Assembly (NCBI GenBank): GCA_900319985.1
Contig: ONQL01000037.1
Location: forward strand, 1-16,233
DNA: 16,233 bases
Direction of reading: 5' to 3'
Source of the DNA: an uncultured Methanobrevibacter sp.
GTDB lineage: Archaea > Methanobacteriota > Methanobacteria > Methanobacteriales > Methanobacteriaceae
Shown here one piece after another: positions 1 to 6,870 of the stretch. Made by a program: the position numbers and the translations under genes. The notes under the pieces were generated by a model. It saw only the letters and a list, made by a program, of their open reading frames with translations, was not told where the DNA came from and searched no databases. Positions within the stretch are counted from its first letter, which is position 1; each line of letters opens with the position of its first letter.

Positions 1-28
1 ACATAGTGAGCAAAATTTGTTTTTTCAA
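1..28 (-). CDS. 5' end of a leftward gene, TTG start (partial, unidentified)
   Basis: Reading leftward, a strong Shine-Dalgarno GGAGGT (42 to 37) is followed after 8 nt by TTG at 28-26, giving M-K-K-Q-I-L-L-T-M before the window ends. A TATA box with a BRE-like purine run lies about 80 nt upstream in the same direction. Nine residues are too few to identify a product. The start K-K-Q-I-L-L could begin a signal or membrane segment, but that is a guess. The in-frame ATG at 4-2 is a possible alternative start, but it sits too far from the Shine-Dalgarno. Confidence 0.42.
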
Positions 29-65
29 AATAATTTACCTCCATAACAATTAAATTAAATACCCA

Positions 66-81
66 TGAGATTAAAATCTCA
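66..81. promoter_or_regulatory. inverted repeat TGAGATT-AA-AATCTCA, possible operator
   Basis: Two perfect 7-bp arms (66-72 and 75-81) flank a 2-nt centre. It lies between the leftward TATA box (117-109) and the Shine-Dalgarno of the partial gene. That places it at or just after the expected transcription start, where an archaeal repressor would bind. No matching second copy was seen elsewhere in the window, so the regulator is unknown. Confidence 0.4.
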
Positions 82-108
82 CTTCAACAATATTTATATA
101 TAAATATC

Positions 109-123
109 TTATATAAACCTTTG
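109..123 (-). promoter_or_regulatory. TATA box with BRE for the partial leftward gene
   Basis: On the minus strand the sequence reads CAAAGG-TTTATATAA: a purine-rich BRE followed by a canonical archaeal TATA box. The expected start of transcription is about 25 nt downstream, near 85-90, leaving a leader of about 60 nt before the TTG codon at 28. Confidence 0.5.
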
Positions 124-416
124 TTATTTCTAAATCCCATTAAATGAGTTTAAATTTAAAAAATAAGATTAAAAACAAATCATAATTAACAAATAAACAA
201 TAATTTAATCAAAATAACATATAAAAAAACTAAATCATATGAAATAAAAATTAAAGTTACTTAAATATATTAAAATCAAAACACCAATACAAATACTTAT
301 AATATAAAATAACATATGATTTAAAGTTAAATAAGTAAAAAACATTAATTTTTATTCATTTAAATAAAAAAACAAATAAAATAAAACATTGAATTAAAAA
401 AACAAGCAAAAATTAT
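124..416. other. AT-rich gene-free stretch
   Basis: About 290 bases of very AT-rich DNA, A-rich on the plus strand, with no open reading frame of note. A degenerate 12-bp direct repeat AAAATAACATAT occurs at 211-222 and 306-317, with TTAAAGTTA following each. An 8-bp AT-only inverted repeat lies at 349-370. Both are within what such composition produces by chance. No RNA gene is recognisable. Confidence 0.5.
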
Positions 417-433
417 AAAAAAAAGAAAAAAAA
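417..433 (-). terminator. U-tract terminator of the thermosome gene
   Basis: On the minus strand, just past the thermosome stop codon at 460, the transcript would read U8-C-U8. Archaeal RNA polymerase terminates on oligo-U tracts without needing a hairpin, so this is a likely transcription end. No stem is seen before it. Confidence 0.5.
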
Positions 434-459
434 TGAAAAATAAAGAAATTTTTCAGATT

Positions 460-2118
460 TTACATCATAGGAGGCATTCCACCCATACCACCCATACCAC
501 CTGCAGGAGGCATTGGAGGCATACCACTTGCATCATTTCCACTTTCATCAGGACCAGTGGAATTTAATGCATTTCTAGCTGCAATCATATCATCAATACG
601 TAAAATCATTTCTGATGCTTCACCAGCAGATTGAAGTGCTTGAATCTTTACCCTTAACGGTTCAATTACACCAGCATCTTTCATATCCACTACTTCACCA
701 GTAAATACATTTATACCTACAAATGGAGAATCTTCATGAGCAGCTTTTAAATCAGCTATGAGATTAATGGTATCTAAACCTGCATTTTCAATTAAAGTAC
801 TAGGAATAATTTCTAAAGCTTCAGCATATTTTAAAATAGCTAATTGTTCTCTTCCACTTACAGATTCACCATATTCTCTTAATGCTTTAACTAAATCAAT
901 TTCACAAGCTCCTCCACCAATGAGAACAGTGCCCTCTTCAATAGTAGCTGCAACAACACCTAATGCATCATCTAATGCCCTAGCAATTTGTTCAGTCACA
1001 TAACGGGTACTTCCTCTTAATACAATGGATGAAGCTTTCGGATTTTCACATTCTTCAATAAATGTTAACTCATGATCAAAGAGTTTGTTAAGATATACAT
1101 GTCCAGCAGAACCTAATTTATCTTCAGATAAATCTTCAATATCAGTTACTAATTTAGCACCAGTAGCTTTTGAGATTCTTTCAATATCTGATTTTTTAAC
1201 TCTTTTATAAGCCATGACTCCAGCTTTTTTCAAGTAATGTTCTGCAAGGTCGTCAATACCTTTTTGACAGAATAAAACATTTGCACCTGAATCGATTATT
1301 TTATTTACTAAATCTCTAATCATTTGTTCTTCATTAGCTAAAAATGCTTCAAATTGGTCAGGACTAGTGATATCCAGTTTGGTATCAGTATTCATATCTT
1401 TTAATTCAATAGGATATTTCATGACTGCAATTTTTGCATCTTTAACTTCACTAGGCATGTTTTTAGATACAGGAGCTTTATCAATTACAATACCTTCTGC
1501 CAAGAATGAATCTTCTACAGAATCTCCAGAAACTCTTTGAATATTAATATTATCAATATCAGATTTTCCATCTTCTTCAATTCTTAAAGCTGCATCAACA
1601 ACTAACTCAGCTAAATGGTCTTTTGCATAATCTGATCCTTTACCACTCATTGCTGTAACTGCTACTTTTTTAAGAGTTTCTTTATCATCTGCATCAATTG
1701 CAATATCATTCAATATTTCAATTGCCTTTGCAGTAGCATTTCTAAATCCTTTAACTACAACAGAAGTTGCAATTCCATCATCTAATAATTCTTCAGCCTT
1801 ACTTAATAATTCACCTGCAATAACTACAACAGAAGTGGTTCCATCTCCAACAATTTCTTCTTGTTTTTTAGCTGTTTCAACAAGCATTCTAGCTGCAGGT
1901 TGATTAATTTCCATTTCTCTCATGATAGTTGCACCATCATTAGTGACAGTGACATCACCTAATGAATTAACTAACATTTTGTCCATACCTTTAGGACCTA
2001 AAGTAGTTCTTACAATACCCGCTAAAACTTTAGCTGCGGTGATATTCATTCTTAAAGCATCTTTTTTTGAATATCTTTCGGTTCCTTCAGGAAGGATAAA
2101 AACTGGTTGATTTGCCAT
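460..2118 (-). CDS. ths: thermosome subunit (group II chaperonin)
   Basis: A 552-residue subunit of the archaeal thermosome, the cytosolic ATP-driven double-ring chaperonin related to eukaryotic CCT. The full length matches the family (about 540-555). The N-terminal equatorial domain has T-T-L-G-P-K-G-M-D-K at 38-47, the nucleotide-site N-D-G-A-T at 60-64 and G-D-G-T-T-S at 91-96. The C-terminal equatorial part has G-G-G-A-C-E near 405. The extreme C-terminus is rich in Gly, Met and Pro, typical of subunits whose tails project into the cavity. The ATG at 2118 follows GGTGAT (2130-2125) after 6 nt. It is a single-gene unit, divergent from the TPR gene, with a U-tract just downstream. Methanogens often carry several thermosome paralogues, and I cannot tell which one this is. 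No heat-shock operator that I recognise is present. Confidence 0.97.
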   Translation of the reverse strand: MANQPVFILPEGTERYSKKDALRMNITAAKVLAGIVRTTLGPKGMDKMLVNSLGDVTVTNDGATIMREMEINQPAARMLVETAKKQEEIVGDGTTSVVVIAGELLSKAEELLDDGIATSVVVKGFRNATAKAIEILNDIAIDADDKETLKKVAVTAMSGKGSDYAKDHLAELVVDAALRIEEDGKSDIDNINIQRVSGDSVEDSFLAEGIVIDKAPVSKNMPSEVKDAKIAVMKYPIELKDMNTDTKLDITSPDQFEAFLANEEQMIRDLVNKIIDSGANVLFCQKGIDDLAEHYLKKAGVMAYKRVKKSDIERISKATGAKLVTDIEDLSEDKLGSAGHVYLNKLFDHELTFIEECENPKASSIVLRGSTRYVTEQIARALDDALGVVAATIEEGTVLIGGGACEIDLVKALREYGESVSGREQLAILKYAEALEIIPSTLIENAGLDTINLIADLKAAHEDSPFVGINVFTGEVVDMKDAGVIEPLRVKIQALQSAGEASEMILRIDDMIAARNALNSTGPDESGNDASGMPPMPPAGGMGGMGGMPPMM

Positions 2119-2130
2119 TTAATAATCACC

Positions 2131-2190
2131 TTTAAAATTTTTAAATAAAATAATATAAAACTAAGTTTTTATACATATATAATATGAGTT
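2131..2190. promoter_or_regulatory. divergent promoter region, thermosome and TPR gene
   Basis: The AT-rich spacer carries TATA-like elements for both directions. Leftward candidates are TTTTATATTA (2160-2151) and ATTATATATG (2184-2175). The rightward candidate is TTTTTATAC (2166-2174) or the following CATATATAAT. Which are used cannot be decided from the sequence. The elements overlap, so the two promoters may compete. Confidence 0.4.
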
Positions 2191-2193
2191 TGA

Positions 2194-2213
2194 GGTAATA
2201 TAAAAATATTACC
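2194..2213. promoter_or_regulatory. perfect inverted repeat GGTAATAT-N4-ATATTACC
   Basis: Two exact 8-bp arms (2194-2201 and 2206-2213) flank AAAA. It lies 25 bp before the TPR gene's ATG and near the expected rightward transcription start, behind the thermosome promoter. It could be an operator for one or both divergent genes, or a hairpin in the TPR mRNA leader. The GG/CC ends make it stand out from the surrounding AT-only DNA. The regulator is unknown. Confidence 0.45.
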
Positions 2214-2238
2214 CATTAAAATAACTTTAGGTGTGTTA

Positions 2239-3255
2239 ATGTATCGAAAAATAATTGAAGAAATTAAATCCAATTTAGGGGAGAACAAAGATTTGAATAA
2301 ACAATACTTATCTTCTCAAATGGAAGTTTATAAAGACCACCAATATAACAAAGAAATCTTAAAAGAGATTTCACGCATGATGTGGGATTGTCTAAGCAAC
2401 TTTGAAAAAGATGAATACACCCAAATCATTGAAAATGAAACTCCAATTATGGATCTTTTAAATGAAATATCCTATGATATTGAAAGTGGCAAATATGAAC
2501 TTGCATTGGAAAAGCTTGATGAATTCATAATTAACTATAAACCTATTTTTGAAGATGACAAATTAAATGAATACCATTTCTTTACAAACACTTTAGAAGA
2601 AATCATATTCAGAAGATATATTGGCGCTGAAAAAGAAATTAGATACATACCTAGCAATCAACCTGTTCTGGATTTATATTATATTTATGGATTCCTACTT
2701 CTTGAAGACAAACAGTTTGAAAAATCCGAAAAATATCTTAAAAAAGCAATTAAAATTAATCCGGTATCCTCAAGAGTAATACTCGAACTGACCGAAATTT
2801 ATAAGGTACATACATATGACTATAATAAATATTATATGTTTGTTTCAGATGCATTAAAATATGCATATTACCCTCAAGATATTGCCAGATCATACAGACA
2901 ACTGGGCCATTATTACATGGAAGAAAATCAAATGGAAATAGCACTGGCTTTATTCAGTTATAGTATGGAATATGAATTAAGTCCACAGGCATACAGTGAA
3001 ATTCACTACATCCAAACCAAAACCAATAATTTATCACTCAGTCTTGAGGAATGCACCAGTATAATTAAAAGCAAAAATATTCAGGTCGGAACAAACCCAT
3101 TTATTTTAGATACACTTAATGAATTAGCAAGAGAATATGAGGAAAACAAGTTATATAATCAATCATTATATTATTATAATATACTTTACAACTTGACAAA
3201 AGATGAAAAAATCAATGAAAGAATCAAAAATTTAACAAATAAAATAAACTATTAA
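2239..3255 (+). CDS. TPR-repeat protein of unknown role
   Basis: A 338-residue, acidic, probably cytosolic protein with no signal peptide or membrane segment. Tetratricopeptide-like helical pairs are visible around 146-177 (Y-G-F-L-L-L-E-D-K-Q-F-E-K-S-E-K-Y-L-K-K-A-I-K-I-N-P, the clearest), 216-247 (Y-R-Q-L-G-H-Y-Y-M-E-E-N-Q) and 292-322 (L-A-R-E-Y-E-E-N-K-L-Y-N-Q-S-L-Y-Y-Y). The N-terminal 130 residues are helical and charged without recognisable repeats. TPRs bind other proteins, so it is probably an adaptor or scaffold; no enzyme motif is seen. I chose ATG 2239 because AGGTG (2229-2233) sits 5 nt before it. A GTG at 2233 in the same frame overlaps that Shine-Dalgarno and is unlikely. Only 37 nt separate it from the zinc-ribbon gene downstream. 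Confidence 0.85.
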   Translation: MYRKIIEEIKSNLGENKDLNKQYLSSQMEVYKDHQYNKEILKEISRMMWDCLSNFEKDEYTQIIENETPIMDLLNEISYDIESGKYELALEKLDEFIINYKPIFEDDKLNEYHFFTNTLEEIIFRRYIGAEKEIRYIPSNQPVLDLYYIYGFLLLEDKQFEKSEKYLKKAIKINPVSSRVILELTEIYKVHTYDYNKYYMFVSDALKYAYYPQDIARSYRQLGHYYMEENQMEIALALFSYSMEYELSPQAYSEIHYIQTKTNNLSLSLEECTSIIKSKNIQVGTNPFILDTLNELAREYEENKLYNQSLYYYNILYNLTKDEKINERIKNLTNKINY

Positions 3256-3292
3256 ATAATATTATGTATATAATTATATTATAGGTGATTTT

Positions 3293-3448
3293 ATGTGTTC
3301 AACTGGTGGGCCAATGGCCGATATTGATTTGAAAAAATTAAAAACAAAAAAGTACAAATGCAAAGACTGTGGAAATTCCTTTAAAGGTCTTGGAAAAAAG
3401 GTAGTTTGTCCTTCTTGTCAAAGTGACAACGTTGAAATTGCAGAGTAA
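3293..3448 (+). CDS. 51-residue zinc-ribbon protein
   Basis: A short gene with a strong AGGTGA (3283-3288) four nt before its ATG. The protein starts M-C-S-T-G-G-P-M-A-D and carries a single zinc ribbon: Y-K-C-K-D-C-G-N at 21-28 and V-V-C-P-S-C-Q-S at 37-44, giving two CxxC knuckles 12 residues apart. It has a basic stretch (K-K-L-K-T-K-K, 14-20) just before the first knuckle. Such mini-ribbons bind zinc or iron and may bind nucleic acid or act as small partners of larger complexes; no specific role can be assigned. It is probably co-transcribed with the TPR gene, since the gap is only 37 nt. Its stop codon lies inside a terminator-like hairpin. Strong ribosome-binding site, intact cysteines and a clean end make this a real gene despite its size. 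Confidence 0.85.
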   Translation: MCSTGGPMADIDLKKLKTKKYKCKDCGNSFKGLGKKVVCPSCQSDNVEIAE

Positions 3449-3475
3449 ATCTATTTACTCTCTTTTTTTATTTTT
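3442..3475 (+). terminator. hairpin plus T-tract overlapping the zinc-ribbon stop codon
   Basis: Perfect 9-bp arms AGAGTAAAT (3442-3450) and ATTTACTCT (3453-3461) are followed by C-T7-A-T5. The last two sense codons and the TAA of the zinc-ribbon gene form the left arm. The shape is that of an intrinsic terminator. The next gene starts 12 nt after it, so it may end the TPR/zinc-ribbon transcript or only reduce read-through into the downstream pair. Confidence 0.65.
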
Positions 3476-3486
3476 AAGGGATTATT

Positions 3487-3939
3487 ATGAATATTGATTT
3501 TAAAAATGAAGAAATACTATTTCTTGAAGGTGAAACCGGAACTGTAGGACTCATCAAAGTAGCCTATGAAAATAAGATGTTATTTATTGCAACACAGGAC
3601 AATGAAGAAATAGTTCAATTTTTAGAATCAGATGATATCATTGCTGTTTCCAACTTCAAAAAGGATAAACGTGCAATCAGGTCACAAGCCTACTTAAGTC
3701 GTGAAGAATCTTCCCCAATCGTAATTTTAAATAAAGACCACCCTTCCACCAAAAGACTTGAAACTGTTTTATCCATTGGTGAGAAGGTAAATTTAAACTG
3801 TAATATTACTCCCGGAACCCATCCTGAACAAGATGTTCTATGTTCCTGTGACAGTTTATCCGGACTTGAAATATCAAAAACACCCACCGGAGTTAAATTA
3901 AATAAAAACTTCGACAAATTTACTATTGAAAAATTTTAG
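3487..3939 (+). CDS. unknown 150-residue protein
   Basis: I do not recognise a family. The protein is soluble-looking, with no signal peptide or membrane segment, and appears largely beta-stranded in the first half (E-I-L-F-L-E-G-E-T-G-T-V-G-L-I-K-V, then K-M-L-F-I-A-T-Q-D). Three cysteines fall in the second half: one in N-L-N-C-N-I and a C-S-C pair in D-V-L-C-S-C-D-S-L. The ATG follows AAGGG (3476-3480) after 6 nt. Its TAG stop is part of TAGGTT before the DUF116 gene 8 nt on, so the two are very likely co-translated. The cysteine pair next to a Cys-rich membrane protein suggests a shared metal or redox role, but this is inference. A small beta-barrel of the flavin-binding split-barrel kind is a speculative alternative. 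Confidence 0.75.
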   Translation: MNIDFKNEEILFLEGETGTVGLIKVAYENKMLFIATQDNEEIVQFLESDDIIAVSNFKKDKRAIRSQAYLSREESSPIVILNKDHPSTKRLETVLSIGEKVNLNCNITPGTHPEQDVLCSCDSLSGLEISKTPTGVKLNKNFDKFTIEKF

Positions 3940-3947
3940 GTTAAAAA

Positions 3948-4589
3948 ATGATTTTTATTGATTCATTTTATATGTTTTTAGGACAATTAGTAATTATTCT
4001 AGCGATTATTTTAATAATATTGTTTATAATTGTTTTAATATTAGGATTACTTATAATTAAAAAAGATAAAATCATATTTCCAAGATTTATATTGTATGTT
4101 GTAGATTTATTATATTCCCCATTCAAAAAAATAGCCCGCTTCTTAAAATTGGATGAAAATTTGATAGATGATATTTCAATAAAAGTTAGAGATGAACTCA
4201 ATAAAGAAAAATTTAGACATGTACCTGCCGAAAAAACATTGATTTTTTTACCACACTGTTTAAGACATAAAGATTGTCCTGCAACTTTACAAAAGGAAGG
4301 TTTGAACTGTACCGAATGCGGACTATGTTCAATAGGAGCTATCAAAAAAAGGTCTGAACCTTTAGGTTATAAATTATACATTGTTCCAGGTTCAAGTTTT
4401 GTTAAAAAAATAGTAATGGAAAATAAATTTAAAGCTGTCATTGGTGTTGCATGCCATGAAGACCTAAGCCAAATGATGATGATGCTCTCTGACTTTTGTC
4501 CTCAAGGAGTTTTGCTTGAAAAAACAGGATGCTTTGAAACAAAAGTAAACGTTAAAAAAGTATTTGAAATAATTGATTCCAAATACTAA
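3948..4589 (+). CDS. DUF116 family membrane-anchored cysteine-rich protein
   Basis: A 213-residue protein with one long, very hydrophobic N-terminal segment (about 10-37), a basic juxtamembrane stretch (38-66) and a C-terminal domain of the DUF116 type. The conserved cysteine pattern is intact: P-H-C-L-R-H-K-D-C-P-A at 102-111, N-C-T-E-C-G-L-C at 120-127, A-C-H-E-D-L at 168-173, C184 and T-G-C-F-E-T at 193-198. The cluster is compatible with metal or iron-sulfur binding, probably on the cytoplasmic face. DUF116 proteins are widespread in methanogens and some anaerobic bacteria; their function is not established to my knowledge. It forms a tight pair with the preceding 150-residue protein. The stop codon overlaps the stop of the convergent 68-residue gene by 4 nt (CTAA, 4586-4589). 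Confidence 0.88.
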   Translation: MIFIDSFYMFLGQLVIILAIILIILFIIVLILGLLIIKKDKIIFPRFILYVVDLLYSPFKKIARFLKLDENLIDDISIKVRDELNKEKFRHVPAEKTLIFLPHCLRHKDCPATLQKEGLNCTECGLCSIGAIKKRSEPLGYKLYIVPGSSFVKKIVMENKFKAVIGVACHEDLSQMMMMLSDFCPQGVLLEKTGCFETKVNVKKVFEIIDSKY

Positions 4590-4792
4590 AAATCATAATA
4601 TTTTATAAAATCATCAGATTCAGGAGTTTGACCAAATTCATTGACAAACTCATGTAAATCCTTGATGAATTCTTCTTTTCTTTTATTGAAATCTTCTATT
4701 TGAGAATAATCTTTTTTGATGGACAATGTCATTACTATATCCTCAGTTTCTAATGTGATTTCAGGATATAATTCATCTAAAAAATCATCCAT
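4586..4792 (-). CDS. small acidic protein, last gene of the hmgA operon
   Basis: A 68-residue, strongly acidic protein (M-D-D-F-L-D-E-L-Y-P-E-I at the start) with a Lys/Glu-rich helix in the middle (F-N-K-R-K-E-E-F-I-K-D-L-H-E-F-V-N-E-F-G). No known motif. The ATG at 4792 lies 1 nt past the hmgA stop, and the Shine-Dalgarno AGAGG (4802-4798) is inside the last codons of hmgA, 5 nt before it. A TTG at 4807 would add five residues but has no suitable ribosome-binding site. The tight coupling implies production together with HMG-CoA reductase. It could be a partner or regulator of that enzyme, or unrelated; the sequence does not say. Confidence 0.72.
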   Translation of the reverse strand: MDDFLDELYPEITLETEDIVMTLSIKKDYSQIEDFNKRKEEFIKDLHEFVNEFGQTPESDDFIKYYDF

Positions 4793-4793
4793 T

Positions 4794-5996
4794 TTATCCT
4801 CTTCCAAGTTCTTGATGTGCTCTTGCCAAATGACCAGCTGCTAATGCACCAATAAGAGATAATTCTCCTGCTAAAACAGTACATGCAACAATTTCAGCAA
4901 ATTCACGAGCCTTACCTGAACCAGCCACTCCTAAAATTTCCAGCCCTTCATGAGCTACTTCCAAACTGGTTCCACCGCCAACGGTAGCCACTGGCAAATC
5001 TGGTAAGTTGACTGAGAAATATAAATCACCATTTCTATTTTCAGCAGTAGTGATACCTAAAGAGCCTTCAACTACATGGGCTGCATCCTGACCAGTAGCC
5101 AAAAATATGGCTGCAACCATATTAGCGTAATGGGCATTATAAGCCATGCTGCCTGATGCTGCAGAACCTATTAAATTTTTAGCGATATTCACTTCAACAA
5201 TCGCTTCTGCAGTGGTTTTGAGCTTTTTGGCAACTATGTCTTTAGGAATCAATATATCTGCAACAACGCTTTTACCCCTACCTTCAACAATATTGATGGC
5301 AGCAGGTTTTTTATCAACACAAACATTACCGCTTAAGGCCAAGTGAGTTGCTGTAGTTTCACTTGCAAGTTTATCCAAAATCTTTTCACTGGCTATGGTA
5401 ACCATGTTCATACCCATACTATCGCCAGTTGAATAAACAAAGCGAGGATAAACATAATTTCCAACAATTAAGATAGGATCTATTTTAATTAATTTACCGT
5501 GAGATGTTGTACTTTCTGCAAGTTCCTTTAACTCAGAGAAATTATCAATAAACCATTGCCTAATCTTTAAAGCATCACCAGCATCATCACATTTAATTGC
5601 AGGTGCTCTTGTCATAATATCTGATATAACCCTTGCATTTGCACCACCGGAAGAGGTAATTGTTGAAGCACCCCTATTAATTGATGCCACAAGTGCTCCC
5701 TCGGATGTTGCCAAAGGAACAAATACTTCACGCTGACAGTACTGGCCATTGACTTTTAAAGGACCTGCAATTCCCATAGGAAGTTGTAAAACACCAATGG
5801 AATTTTCAATATTACGAGCAGATGCCCTTTTCATATCCAAAGTATAATTTGAGATATTGGATAACTCAATATCATATTTCTGCTCTAAAAACTCTCTTCT
5901 GATATCTGTTGCTTCTTTAGCGGAAACTTCTTTATCAACCTGATAAAGTTTCATTTCTCCTTTTAATAATTTATCAATAATTTCTTGATTTGACAT
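4794..5996 (-). CDS. hmgA: 3-hydroxy-3-methylglutaryl-CoA reductase, class I
   Basis: Reduces HMG-CoA to mevalonate with NADPH, the committed step toward isoprenoid ether lipids in archaea. At 400 residues it is a typical soluble archaeal class I enzyme, without the membrane domain of eukaryotes. Visible motifs: E-N-S-I-G-V-L-Q-L-P-M-G at 64-75, S-E-G-A-L-V-A-S-I-N-R-G at 98-109 (catalytic E99), G-D-S-M-G-M-N-M at 191-198 (cofactor-binding), D-K-K-P-A-A-I-N at 228-235 (catalytic Lys229), G-Q-D-A-A-H at 302-307 (D304), the glycine-rich A-T-V-G-G-G-T at 337-343, and the C-terminal G-H-L-A-R-A-H (H394). All four catalytic positions are present. The ATG at 5996 overlaps the sucD TAA by one base (TAATG), and AAGGTT six nt upstream serves as Shine-Dalgarno, so translation is probably coupled to sucD. 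Confidence 0.97.
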   Translation of the reverse strand: MSNQEIIDKLLKGEMKLYQVDKEVSAKEATDIRREFLEQKYDIELSNISNYTLDMKRASARNIENSIGVLQLPMGIAGPLKVNGQYCQREVFVPLATSEGALVASINRGASTITSSGGANARVISDIMTRAPAIKCDDAGDALKIRQWFIDNFSELKELAESTTSHGKLIKIDPILIVGNYVYPRFVYSTGDSMGMNMVTIASEKILDKLASETTATHLALSGNVCVDKKPAAINIVEGRGKSVVADILIPKDIVAKKLKTTAEAIVEVNIAKNLIGSAASGSMAYNAHYANMVAAIFLATGQDAAHVVEGSLGITTAENRNGDLYFSVNLPDLPVATVGGGTSLEVAHEGLEILGVAGSGKAREFAEIVACTVLAGELSLIGALAAGHLARAHQELGRG

Positions 5997-6859
5997 TACA
6001 TAACCTTTTTAAGTAAATCTACAATTTCAGATGGTTTTTTAGCTACTTCAACACCAGCATCGTTTAAAGCTTTTGTTTTACTTGCGACAGTACCAGAATT
6101 TCCTTGGATGATAGCTCCTGCATGTCCCATTCTTTTACCTGGAGGTGCAGTTCTTCCAGCAATGTATGATACTACAGGTTTGGTCATTTCTTCTTGAATA
6201 AATTTACCTGCTCTTTCTTCTGCAGTTCCACCTATTTCACCAATCAATACAACCGCATCAGTATCATCATCTTTGTCGAATCTTTTCAATATATCGACAT
6301 AATTATCTCCAGTTACAGGGTCACCACCAATACCCACAGCAGTACTTTGACCGATTCCAGCATTGGTAAGTTCACTTGCAATTTCATAAGTTAAAGTACC
6401 ACTTCTTGAAATAACACCAACATTTCCTTCAGCAAAAATGTGTGTAGGCATGATGCCTAATTTACCTACTCCAGGAGAAATAATTCCAGGAGTATTAGGT
6501 CCTATGACAGTTGTTCCCATTTGTTTTGCATATGCCATAATTTTCATACTGTCATGAACAGGAATATGTTCTGAAATTATAATAACCAAATCTAAATGCC
6601 TAATAGCTTCAAAAGCTGCATCCTTAGCGAATCTTGCAGGAACAAAAATAATGGAAGAATTAATGTCTACCTCTTCAACAGCCTCTTCCATTGAATTAAA
6701 AATCGGAACTTGATCTAAAAATTTTTGACCGCCTTTTCCAGGTGTAAGACCTGCAACAATATTAGTATTGTATTTTAACATTTGTTCTGTATGGAATGAA
6801 CCTTGTTTACCAGTAATTCCTTGAACTAAACATTTTGTATCTTCATTTAATAAAATCAT
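5996..6859 (-). CDS. sucD: succinyl-CoA ligase (synthetase), alpha subunit
   Basis: Alpha subunit of the nucleotide-dependent succinate-CoA ligase, interconverting succinate and succinyl-CoA in the partial reductive TCA cycle of these methanogens. The 287 residues match the family. The CoA-binding N-terminal Rossmann part shows L-V-Q-G-I-T-G-K-Q-G-S-F-H at 11-23. G-P-N-T-P-G-I-I at 120-127 and S-R-S-G-T-L-T-Y-E at 151-159 are characteristic. E208 and the phosphohistidine H246 in R-M-G-H-A-G-A-I (243-250) are intact. The beta subunit sucC is not adjacent and must be elsewhere. The Shine-Dalgarno GGAG overlaps the TAG stop of the upstream gene (TAGGAG), 8 nt before the ATG, so it is read as part of the operon ending in hmgA. 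Confidence 0.96.
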   Translation of the reverse strand: MILLNEDTKCLVQGITGKQGSFHTEQMLKYNTNIVAGLTPGKGGQKFLDQVPIFNSMEEAVEEVDINSSIIFVPARFAKDAAFEAIRHLDLVIIISEHIPVHDSMKIMAYAKQMGTTVIGPNTPGIISPGVGKLGIMPTHIFAEGNVGVISRSGTLTYEIASELTNAGIGQSTAVGIGGDPVTGDNYVDILKRFDKDDDTDAVVLIGEIGGTAEERAGKFIQEEMTKPVVSYIAGRTAPPGKRMGHAGAIIQGNSGTVASKTKALNDAGVEVAKKPSEIVDLLKKVM

Positions 6860-6870
6860 ATATAAAACTC

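Noticed and set aside
211..317. direct repeat AAAATAACATAT at 211-222 and 306-317
   Set aside because: Only 12 AT-rich bases with degenerate flanks; two copies are expected in DNA of this composition. No CRISPR-like periodicity.
349..370. 8-bp inverted repeat TTTTTATT-N6-AATAAAAA
   Set aside because: AT-only arms in AT-rich DNA; no T-tract or gene end to give it meaning.
758..1003. 81-residue plus-strand frame opposite the thermosome gene
   Set aside because: Antisense shadow of a highly conserved coding region.
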